A DNA stretch of 64,000 nucleotides, taken from contig NZ_JADCKB010000011.1 of NCBI RefSeq assembly GCF_014982785.1, positions 36,531 through 100,530 of the forward strand, read 5' to 3'. A program made the position numbers and the translations under genes. The DNA comes from Ructibacterium gallinarum (GTDB taxonomy: Bacteria > Bacillota > Clostridia > Monoglobales > Monoglobaceae). Positions 38,325-45,468 of the stretch are shown here, in pieces (position 1 is the stretch's first letter; each line of letters opens with the position of its first letter). The notes beneath the pieces were generated by a model. That model ran no database searches and was not told the DNA's origin. It saw only the letters and a list, made by a program, of their open reading frames with translations.

Positions 38325-38352
38325 GTGCCTTGCCAAGTTGCAGGGCACTTAT
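38325..38352 (+). terminator. Weak terminator after the zinc-ribbon cluster
   Basis: GTGCCTTG pairs with CAGGGCAC with one mismatch, followed by a T-rich but interrupted tract. Confidence 0.55.
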
Positions 38353-38423
38353 TTATTATCTCAATAAAATGTATACATCCTCTGCCTGAATAAATGAAGT
38401 TATGAACGGAAGGAGATGATAAA

Positions 38424-38681
38424 ATGATACCGATTGTTGAAAAGCTTGAAAATGTTGAGGTGAAAGTATCGGCTAATGTAGAGGATACCACCGATATTAT
38501 ATTATTAAATTTTCAAATTGTATTGAATTGCATGATGGAAGCAAAGAATCTTGTTATGGAGCTTCATGGTGAAAGTGTCATGACAGATGTATTAGATGAT
38601 TGTATAAAGAAAATGAACATTCTTATCAATTCAAATCCAAAAATAAAAGAGGATGGTGAATATTATGGTAAAAATAATTGA
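38424..38681 (+). CDS. Small helical protein of the element
   Basis: 85 residues, acidic and helical, no recognised motif. GGAAGGAG precedes the ATG. Overlaps the start of the next small gene, so the two are coupled. Unknown function. Confidence 0.55.
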   Translation: MIPIVEKLENVEVKVSANVEDTTDIILLNFQIVLNCMMEAKNLVMELHGESVMTDVLDDCIKKMNILINSNPKIKEDGEYYGKNN

Positions 38682-38865
38682 AAAGTCAGAATGCAATAAG
38701 GCTCTGTCTGCTGATGAAGTCATAGCGGCAAATCTTGCTATGGTTGCTGACGGGCTGGCAACGCTCCGACAGTTTTTTCAGCCCAATTCAGAAGATGATG
38801 TTATTGCTTTTGAGTTAGAATCATGTCGTAGAAAGATTGCAAAAATTAGAAAACAGGTGCTATAA
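38665..38865 (+). CDS. Small protein of the element
   Basis: 66 residues (MVKIIEKSECNKALSADEV...), with a basic C-terminus (CRRKIAKIRKQ). The ATG at 38665 is six bases after a GGTG; the ATG at 38653 is an alternative with GAGG upstream. Its last part could bind DNA. Together with the preceding gene it is a candidate for the accessory factor that directs excision. No family recognised. Confidence 0.5.
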   Translation: MVKIIEKSECNKALSADEVIAANLAMVADGLATLRQFFQPNSEDDVIAFELESCRRKIAKIRKQVL

Positions 38866-38958
38866 ATCCATCTTATTTGCAAGTTGTTTTTAAATTTTGA
38901 ATTGCCGCTATGCCTTGATCAATGTTGTAAGACAAAAGAAACCGTATGATATTATAAC

Positions 38959-39513
38959 TTAAAATTGGATTCCATAACTGCCGGTTAAACCATCCTGAAA
39001 TAAGGGAATGTGCGGAGGGAAAAATGTAAACAGCATAAACAGCAGTACAAGTGCAATGAAAACGGCAATCACAAATTTCGCATGGATTCCTTTGCTATTT
39101 TGATAGATATGTAGCCCCAAAAATTGCCCAAAGATGAGAGACAATAACAATATTAGGATATCCACCCACAAAAGTTCCACACCGAAGGCTTCGGTATAAA
39201 AATAGTAAAGCATAGGCATCGTAAACAGTGATGTCAGCAATGCGGCCAAAGCGCCTCCAAACCACTTGTTTTTGTCAAGATCGTACTGTTTGCCTCGGAA
39301 ACAATAGTAGAGCGACCACCAAAGAATGACTGGCCAAAGTACCATTTTGGTATGCTCCCAAATGCTTTCGTTGACAGGCGCAAATAATCCCACAATCGGG
39401 CTTTCCCCTAAGATGTTGTATGCAAAATGCAGGATAGCGCCAATTAAAAACAGGATAGGGATTCCGATTAAAACCCATTTTTCAGGTTTCGATAAAGCTT
39501 TCATTTTGATCAT
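38959..39513 (-). CDS. DUF6512-like integral membrane protein
   Basis: 184 residues with about five membrane helices. ILHFAYNILGESPIVGLFAPVNESIWEHTKMVLWP is the family-like signature; the acidic and histidine residues could form a metal or proton site. It is divergent from the cupin gene. The start is uncertain between ATG 39513 and 39504, since the AAGGAGG site is unusually close to or far from each. Function unknown. Confidence 0.7.
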   Translation of the reverse strand: MIKMKALSKPEKWVLIGIPILFLIGAILHFAYNILGESPIVGLFAPVNESIWEHTKMVLWPVILWWSLYYCFRGKQYDLDKNKWFGGALAALLTSLFTMPMLYYFYTEAFGVELLWVDILILLLSLIFGQFLGLHIYQNSKGIHAKFVIAVFIALVLLFMLFTFFPPHIPLFQDGLTGSYGIQF

Positions 39514-39635
39514 TCGCCTCCTTATGATATGTTTCGTATCAGTTTATGTTTCAAACAGCCACAATATGACACAGTTGTTGTATACGAACGATTTTCTGTA
39601 TACCCACATATTATGTTCAGTAGGAGGTGAGGAAG

Positions 39636-40082
39636 GTGAATCAAAACAGATACCATAACCGTGTTCCGGAAATAAAGGATTATGGTCCGGAACCACTGAT
39701 TGTAAACATTGACAGCTTTGCGAAAATGAACAACAACTACCGGACAGCATTATGGACCGGAGAACATTTACAGGTGACATTGATGAGTATTCCGGTTGGC
39801 GGAGATATCGGCCTGGAGATGCATGACAATCTTGACCAGTTCATACGGATTGAAAATGGATATGCGCTGGTTCAAATGGGAAAAGACCCGGACGTTTTAA
39901 ATGACCAGCAAAGAGTGAACAGTAACTATGCAGTTCTTGTTCCAGCAGGTACATGGCATAATATTATCAATATTGGCCGTATGCCGCTTAAGTTGTATTC
40001 CATTTATGCGCCGCCGCAACATCCGTTTGGAACGGTTCATAAAACCAAAGAAGCGGCAGAATTAGCAGAAAAGCAAAAGTAA
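39636..40082 (+). CDS. Cupin-domain protein
   Basis: 148 residues. The cupin core is seen in IPVGGDIGLEMHDNLDQFIRIENGYALVQMG and VLVPAGTWHNIINIG, which hold His and Glu metal ligands. Small cupins of this kind bind a metal and an oxidised or sugar ligand. The GTG at 39636 is eight bases from AGGAGG; upstream starts lie on top of the ribosome site. Last cargo gene before the recombinase, ended by a strong terminator. Confidence 0.82.
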   Translation: MNQNRYHNRVPEIKDYGPEPLIVNIDSFAKMNNNYRTALWTGEHLQVTLMSIPVGGDIGLEMHDNLDQFIRIENGYALVQMGKDPDVLNDQQRVNSNYAVLVPAGTWHNIINIGRMPLKLYSIYAPPQHPFGTVHKTKEAAELAEKQK

Positions 40083-40144
40083 TTGGCGTTTTGGGAGATC
40101 GATTTTCCCTAAGTACTTATTTAAAACAAATTGTAAAAAAGATT

Positions 40145-40181
40145 GCCATGAGAAGCCTTACCGTTCTCATGGCATTTTTTT
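40145..40181 (+). terminator. Strong terminator between the cupin gene and the recombinase
   Basis: GCCATGAGAA (40145-40154) pairs exactly with TTCTCATGGC (40164-40173), followed by seven T residues. It isolates the recombinase from upstream transcription. Confidence 0.95.
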
Positions 40182-40203
40182 ATGCGAATTCGCAAAAAAG
40201 TTT

Positions 40204-40232
40204 TTGCTTTTTCGGTTGGTTTTTGCTATAAT
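40204..40232 (+). promoter_or_regulatory. Vegetative-type promoter of the recombinase
   Basis: TTGCTT (40204-40209) and TATAAT (40227-40232) with a 17-bp spacer and an extended TGC before the -10 box. The expected SigE pattern is not evident. Confidence 0.7.
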
Positions 40233-40294
40233 ATAAATAGAGCCATTATGTGTGGTTAGAAATAAAAGCATAACATAAGGTGAGGGAATATCCA

Positions 40295-42004
40295 ATGAAT
40301 GAGAAACAAAATCCATGTATCGCCATATACTCCAGAAAATCCCGCTTCACAGGAAAGGGCGAAAGTATCGAGAATCAGATTGAATTATGCAAAAAATATA
40401 TTGACGTAAACTATCCCAACACACCGGAGGAAAATATATTTATCTATGAGGACGAAGGGTTTTCTGGTGGAAACACGGAACGTCCGCAGTTTCAAAAGAT
40501 GATGGAGGACGCAAGGAAAAAGAAGTTTAGCGTTATCATTTGTTACCGGTTAGACCGTATCAGCCGTAACATCGGCGATTTTGCGAAACTGATTGACGAG
40601 TTTAAAGCCCTCAAAATTTCGTTTGAATCCATCAAAGAAAAATTTGATACTGATTCTTCTTTGGGACGTGCTATGATGTATATTGCTTCGGTATTTTCCC
40701 AGTTGGAACGGGAAACCATAGCGGAACGTATCCGGGATAATATGCACGAACTTGCAAAAACTGGACGCTGGCTCGGAGGGAATACGCCAACGGGCTATCA
40801 ATCAACCCAGGTACAAAAAGTAACGGTTGACGGGAAAAAGCGGAGCGCCTACAAATTAGACATTGTGCAGGACGAAATGGAGCTTGTTAAAACGATTTAC
40901 AGCCGATTCCTGGAAATGAACAGTCTGACAAAGGTAGAAACCTACTTGATACAAAACCATATGAAAACGAAAATGGGAAAGGATTTCACCCGATTTTCCA
41001 TTAAAGCGATTTTACAAAATCCCGTTTATATGATAGCGGATATGGACGCATGGAATTATTATGAAAAATTAGGCGTAGAGCTATATGCGGATAAAACAGA
41101 GTTTGATGGCAGACATGGAATCATGGCCTATAACAAAACCATTCAGCAAGCGGGAAAGGCAAATCAGTTCCGCAACATGGACGAGTGGATTATCGCAGTC
41201 GGGAAACACGAAGGCGTGATTTCAGGAAAGGAGTGGGTAACGGTGCAGAATTATTTAGAACAAAACGCATCAAAAGCGTATCGAAAGCCAAAAAGTACAA
41301 TGGCTCTATTGTCAGGCTTGCTCTATTGTGGACATTGCGGAAGTTATATGCGCCCCAAGGTATATAACACCGAATATGCAGAGGGCGAAAAACGCTATTC
41401 GTATCTATGCGAGATGAAAGAGAAAAGCCGTATGCAGGAATGCAATATGAAAAATCCTAATGGAAATGTGCTCGACAGGGCGATTTGTGAGGAAGTTAAA
41501 AAATTATCCGAAAACAGTTCCGAATTTGTAAAGCAGTTGGAGGAAAGCAAGAAAGCCATTAAGGCCAATACCAGCGAGTATGATAGACGGATGGAACATT
41601 TTAAAAATTCGCTGGCAGACAATGAAAAAGAAATTAAAGCCTTGGTTTCCAAACTGGCAGAAACGGAAGGGACTGCCGCAAACGGATATATCACCGACCA
41701 GATAAACGAATTACACGAAAAGAACGAATCCATCAAAAAGAGTATGGAAGAACTGGAAAGCCTTACAAAAGAAAATGTGTTGTCCCACGAAGAATTTGAT
41801 ATTCTCCGGGAATTGCTATCGTCGTTTGCGTCCACATTTGATACCATGACGATAGAACAAAAACGGATGGCAATTCGCAATTTCGTTAAGAAAATTGTTT
41901 GGGACGGTGAGAATGTTCATGTGTATTTGTTTGGGGCGAATGAAGATGAAATAGAACTTCCTAACGAAGCGGAAACAGAGCCGTCAAGAGGGGGTAGCAA
42001 ATGA
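40295..42004 (+). CDS. Large serine recombinase of the skin-like element (SpoIVCA-type)
   Basis: 569 residues. The N-terminal catalytic domain has YSRKS with the probable nucleophile Ser16, YRLDRISRN and the ERETIAERIRDNM helix. The recombinase domain follows (to about 260), then a zinc ribbon (LYCGHCGSY...C...EC) and a coiled coil of about 80 residues. It should cut attL and attR and join the two sigK halves. ATG 40295 is eight bases after GAGGG. Its last codons read through the right core and its stop, TGA at 42002-42004, is supplied by sigK DNA. Named by position and family; spoIVCA is the B. subtilis equivalent. Confidence 0.93.
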   Translation: MNEKQNPCIAIYSRKSRFTGKGESIENQIELCKKYIDVNYPNTPEENIFIYEDEGFSGGNTERPQFQKMMEDARKKKFSVIICYRLDRISRNIGDFAKLIDEFKALKISFESIKEKFDTDSSLGRAMMYIASVFSQLERETIAERIRDNMHELAKTGRWLGGNTPTGYQSTQVQKVTVDGKKRSAYKLDIVQDEMELVKTIYSRFLEMNSLTKVETYLIQNHMKTKMGKDFTRFSIKAILQNPVYMIADMDAWNYYEKLGVELYADKTEFDGRHGIMAYNKTIQQAGKANQFRNMDEWIIAVGKHEGVISGKEWVTVQNYLEQNASKAYRKPKSTMALLSGLLYCGHCGSYMRPKVYNTEYAEGEKRYSYLCEMKEKSRMQECNMKNPNGNVLDRAICEEVKKLSENSSEFVKQLEESKKAIKANTSEYDRRMEHFKNSLADNEKEIKALVSKLAETEGTAANGYITDQINELHEKNESIKKSMEELESLTKENVLSHEEFDILRELLSSFASTFDTMTIEQKRMAIRNFVKKIVWDGENVHVYLFGANEDEIELPNEAETEPSRGGSK

Positions 42005-42015
42005 AATCTTGATGC
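41978..42015. other. attR: right recombination site of the skin-like element
   Basis: Contains GTAGCAAA (41994-42001), the partner of GTAGATAA at the left end. The arm 41978-41997 matches the inverse complement of 31064-31083 at 14 of 20 positions, forming the reconstructed attP dyad centred on AA. It lies inside the end of the recombinase gene. Confidence 0.85.
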
Positions 42016-42368
42016 TTTTACGTTCCAGAAAAAAAGAGCAAGGAGATGTATCCCTAAATGAATCAATTGGTACGGATAAAGAGGGAAATCAGGTTATGCT
42101 CCTTGATGTTATGAGCAGTGATGATGTTGATGTATTTGATGAAATTAATACAAGCATGGAAGTAAAACAGCTTTACAGCAATATTTGTCAGGAGCTGGAT
42201 CCACGAGAACGACAGGTAATACTTTTGCGCTATGGTTTAATTGATGGACGATGTTTGCCGCAACGGGAAATTGCCAAACAATTAAAAATTTCCCGGTCCT
42301 ATGTATCAAGAATTGAAAAAAAAGCAGTGACAAAACTGAGAAAGGGAATTTGCGAAGAAAAAAAATAA
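42002..42368 (+). CDS. sigK: sigK, 3' half: C-terminal part of sigma-K
   Basis: Reads NEILMLLRSRKKEQGDVSLNESIGTDKEGN... and continues through region 4 with DPRERQVILLRYGL, LPQREIAKQLKISRSYVSRIEKKAVTKL, to a stop at 42368. It has no start codon with a ribosome site and is open back through the junction, as expected for a half gene. Joined at AA to codons 1-109 it gives 231 residues in frame, close to the usual SigK length. All DNA-binding parts are intact, so the split is functional rather than decay. Confidence 0.95.
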
Positions 42369-42390
42369 TTTAATCTTTTTACAGAAGTTC

Positions 42391-42419
42391 TTGCATGTTT
42401 GGGAAAAATCGTTTACAAT
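42391..42419 (+). promoter_or_regulatory. Promoter of the VIT/vWA gene
   Basis: TTGCAT (42391-42396) and TACAAT (42414-42419), spacer 17. Confidence 0.7.
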
Positions 42420-42450
42420 GGAAAAAATATTTATTGTTTTGGGGGAACAA

Positions 42451-44520
42451 ATGAAGTTTTTAAAAAAAATTACTATTTCTGGAGAGTTTCGTCTAGCTTA
42501 TGTGCTCCTTTTAATGCAGTATACCTTTTATAATGATAGTAAAGGACATATAGGGGGGCGTTATGTCTTTCCCATGCCGGAAGAAATTGTGATTCGAGAT
42601 CTGCAGATACTGACAGCAGGAAAAACAGTGCTTCGTGCTTCCATTCAGCCGGCCTGTTTGCCCGAATTACAAGAGTTTGGTGTTAAGTTACTTCAACTTA
42701 CTCCGCAGACTTATTGTCTGCAAATGGATTCTGTTGCCCCGGGAGAAGAATTTCAACTTCAGATGCAAGGAGTCATGCCGCTTCAGATAGCGGGAAATGG
42801 ATACAGATTTGTTTTTCCTTTAGGATTTTTACTTCCGGGAATGGAACAGCAAAAGATGGAATGTTGTCCGGTGGAAATGGATTTTACTTTGGCTCCTGCG
42901 CCGGACACAGTATGGTCTCCTACGCATCAGTTACAGATACACAGAAAAGAAAGGGAAATGGAGATTTTTTGCTTGACAGAGGCAGGGAAAGATTTTGCAC
43001 TGGATGTGAAACAGGATCATCCGGTGCCAGTAAGCCTTTTGAGGGAAAACATGAATGAAGGAATTGGAATCTATCGGCTGTGTACCATCAATAAGAATCT
43101 ATATTTAGAAAAACGTAGATCTTCTGTTTGGTTGCTGCTTGATCTGAGCGGAATTCATTCCGAGGAAAAAACCAATGCAGTGAAGGAACTTTTGTATCGA
43201 GCCGTAGAGTCTTTGCCAGAGGACATTTTGATACATATTTGGTGTACTTCGGAAAAGCTTCCGGTGTTTCATGGATTTCGGATGGCGCAGTCAGAGGATC
43301 AGATATTTTCTGTTCTAGAAAAAACGGACAATGGAAAAGGTAGCCTCGCAGAAATGTTTTTGAATCTTTCGACATGTAAAGACTTGCAAAGCGGTGATTT
43401 GGTTCTATTGTTTACGGGAGGATCTCCGGCACAGCCAGAAGCCGCATTAAAAATGAAAAAAAAACTGCCTGCTGTACACTTGATGACAACTGGTGCAGTG
43501 GCAAATACAGAGTTTGTGCATCGCTGGAAAAATGGACAAGGTGGAGAAAAATGTGTTCATGTACATTTTTATGAACAAGAAGCGCCTCAGTATAGGCTCC
43601 CTGATATTATAAATCGCTTGCTTTATCCATCTATTGTTCCTTTGGTTACGGCAGAAGATGGAGTGACAGAAGAAATGCTGACTTTGCCTGATGCGACTTT
43701 GGGTATGGATGGGTATGTGGATGTAGCCGTGCGATATACTGGGCGGGCTCCAATGCGTTTCGCATTGTGGGTAGATGGAAAGAAAAAAGAAGTTTGCAGT
43801 GCAATCCATAGTCCAGTTTTTCGAAATTTACCTGCAGCAGATGCCCTTTTTGGAATGTATAAAACAGAGCATTTGAAAACATTGCTGAACAAAACAGAAG
43901 TTTCATCTCACAGGAGAATTAAACAGGAAATGTTGGAAACTGGCCTGCGTTTTCGAATGATAAATAGCGAAACGGTTTTTGCTATTGATTATGGGGAGAA
44001 AATAAATGCGGTTCCCATTGTATTTTATTCTAGTATATCTGAGGGAATGGAGGAATACCAGAATCGGCCGTCTATTTTCGGTGAAGAGGAATCTGGACTT
44101 TGTTTACAGCCCGGAAAGAAAAAAATACTGATTTCGTATTGTCAACAAATTATATTGCAAGGGATTTGTAGTGACGGATCCATTGCGGCTCCATATGTAT
44201 ACGGAAGAGAAAAACGAGGTCTGCAGACAGCATATTCCTGTCTTGCGCTTTCTTTCTGCATTGCAGAAGCGGAAGGAAAATATAAAGCAGTTTTAAAACA
44301 AGTGTACGCGGATGCAGAAGCGTATTTAAAAAGCAATCCCCCGAAGGGAATCGCAGGATTTTTATTAGATGAAAAAGAAGATATGAAACAGAAACTATAC
44401 CTGCATCGTAAAGAGATTCATCGAATGCTTCCGGCTGTTCATGAACTTTGGCGACGACTTAAAAATTGCCCAAACGATGCTGAAGCTGCTGCCTGCTTGC
44501 TTCTTCAATGTTTTTTATAA
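42451..44520 (+). CDS. VIT/von Willebrand A-domain protein, degenerate MIDAS
   Basis: 689 residues. The front (about 30-150) looks like a VIT domain (YVFPMPEEIVIRDLQIL...VAPGEEFQLQMQGVMPL). From about 230, SSVWLLLDLSGIHSEEK begins a vWA domain whose DxSxS metal motif is changed to DLSGI. The segment EMLETGLRFRMINSETVFAIDYGE is typical of VIT/vWA proteins. Extracellular protein interaction is usual for the family, but no signal peptide is visible here. The ATG at 42451 follows GGGGGAAC. Alternative: a purely structural cytoplasmic vWA protein. Confidence 0.7.
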   Translation: MKFLKKITISGEFRLAYVLLLMQYTFYNDSKGHIGGRYVFPMPEEIVIRDLQILTAGKTVLRASIQPACLPELQEFGVKLLQLTPQTYCLQMDSVAPGEEFQLQMQGVMPLQIAGNGYRFVFPLGFLLPGMEQQKMECCPVEMDFTLAPAPDTVWSPTHQLQIHRKEREMEIFCLTEAGKDFALDVKQDHPVPVSLLRENMNEGIGIYRLCTINKNLYLEKRRSSVWLLLDLSGIHSEEKTNAVKELLYRAVESLPEDILIHIWCTSEKLPVFHGFRMAQSEDQIFSVLEKTDNGKGSLAEMFLNLSTCKDLQSGDLVLLFTGGSPAQPEAALKMKKKLPAVHLMTTGAVANTEFVHRWKNGQGGEKCVHVHFYEQEAPQYRLPDIINRLLYPSIVPLVTAEDGVTEEMLTLPDATLGMDGYVDVAVRYTGRAPMRFALWVDGKKKEVCSAIHSPVFRNLPAADALFGMYKTEHLKTLLNKTEVSSHRRIKQEMLETGLRFRMINSETVFAIDYGEKINAVPIVFYSSISEGMEEYQNRPSIFGEEESGLCLQPGKKKILISYCQQIILQGICSDGSIAAPYVYGREKRGLQTAYSCLALSFCIAEAEGKYKAVLKQVYADAEAYLKSNPPKGIAGFLLDEKEDMKQKLYLHRKEIHRMLPAVHELWRRLKNCPNDAEAAACLLLQCFL

Positions 44521-45020
44521 GGTTACGCCGTCTTTAAAAATAGAGATTTCGCGGTATCCGTATTGTTCGTTTTTGGTTTTTTTGCCGCTGGCAATTTCCA
44601 TACAGGACTGAAATAGAGTATTGGCGGTTTCGGTTGGATCTGCCCCGGATATCAAAATTCCGGCGTCAAAATCAATCCACCGGCTTTTATGCTTGGCGAG
44701 AGTAGAATTTGTAGAAATTTTTACCGTGGGGATTGGATTGCCTAATGGAGTCCCCCGGCCGGTGGTAAACAGTATCATATGTGCTCCGGCGGCAGTTAGA
44801 TTGATAACAACCACCATATCGTTGCCCGGCCCGTTGAGCAGATGTAGCCCGGGCACGGTAAGGATTTTCCCATAATCTAAAACATTAACTACAGTAGAAC
44901 GGCCGTCCTTTTGGACGCAACCAAGTGATTTTTCTTCTAAGGTTGAAATGCCCCCATTTTAAGCCGACTTTTAGCATGGAGGCAGGAAGAAGCGGTTCTC
45001 TTTTTGTTTGAGACGCTGGG
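44515..45020 (-). pseudogene. uxaA: uxaA remnant (altronate dehydratase) with internal deletion
   Basis: The C-terminal part reads TLEEKSLGCVQKDGRSTVVN, LHLLNGPGNDMVVV, LFTTGRGTPLGNPIPTVKIS and WIDFDAGILISG, clearly altronate/galactarate dehydratase. Upstream, TKREPLLPASMLKVGLKWG belongs to a much earlier part of the same protein and is fused out of frame. The intervening ~100-plus residues (the GGSDxFSG region) and the N-terminus are missing. The two fragments meet at a G-rich run (about 44950), suggesting a microhomology deletion. It would have fed the KdgK/UxaC pathway. Confidence 0.88.
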
Positions 45021-45061
45021 GTAAGCTGGAACCAGCGAGACAAGAAAGCGGAAGAAAAGAA

Positions 45062-45349
45062 AAGGTGCAGAAGATGGTTCGTTATATCAATACGCATTAC
45101 ATGGAGGATATTACCCTGCTAAAGCTGTCAGATCAGTTTTATATGAGCAGTACATATCTAAGTCGAACCTTTCGTAAAGTTATGGGGATGACCTATTCGG
45201 AATATTTGATTCGGGTGCGTATCAGACAGGACATTCATTTATTAAATCATACGAAAATGAGGGTAACAGAAATTGTACAAAAAACTGGGTTCCATTCGGA
45301 TAATCACTTTTGTAAGATGTTCCTTCAGATTACCGGAGCATTGCTTTGA
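45062..45349 (+). pseudogene. Fragment of an AraC-family regulator
   Basis: Only the two-HTH C-terminal domain remains: MVRYINTHYMEDITLLKLSDQFYMSSTYLSRTFRKVMGM then VTEIVQKTGFHSDNHFCKMFLQITG, ending early at ALL. The N-terminal sensor domain is absent and the usual TPxQYR end is lost. It overlaps the edge of the uxaA remnant in opposite orientation, so both belong to one decayed uronate locus. Confidence 0.8.
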
Positions 45350-45399
45350 AATATCGTATATCAATACGTGAAAAATAATAAATCTTTTTCAGCGAGGGC

Positions 45400-45428
45400 T
45401 TGCAACTTTCTAAATTTTTTTGTATAAT
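45400..45428 (+). promoter_or_regulatory. Promoter of the DUF1846 gene
   Basis: TTGCAA (45400-45405) and TATAAT (45423-45428), spacer 17. Confidence 0.75.
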
Positions 45429-45468
45429 ATTTCATTGGATAAGAATATGCAGGGAGAGGTGTCAGACG

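Larger units (their letters stand above)
31062..42001. mobile_element. skin-like element interrupting sigK
   Basis: About 10.9 kb lies between the two in-frame halves of sigK. A large serine recombinase at the right end reads towards the 3' half, as expected for the SpoIVCA family. Contents are an HTH regulator with a RexA/RexB-like pair, a small gene, an HUH Rep protein, a broken HEPN gene, a PUA/EVE-like protein, an XRE repressor divergent from zinc-ribbon genes, two very small genes, a DUF6512-like protein and a cupin. There are no capsid, tail or lysis genes. Several stretches are visibly more AT-rich than the host DNA. The element is much smaller than the ~48-kb B. subtilis skin. Confidence 0.93.

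Noticed and set aside
31062..42001. Ordinary prophage
   Set aside because: No capsid, tail, terminase or lysis gene is present; only a repressor-like switch and a recombinase.
42009..42368. Separate small sigma-like gene starting at TTG 42009
   Set aside because: It has no ribosome site and is open back through the attachment core, so it is the 3' half of sigK.
45008..45061. Extended AraC N-terminus
   Set aside because: The codons before about 45062 do not resemble an AraC protein and fall over the uxaA remnant on the other strand.
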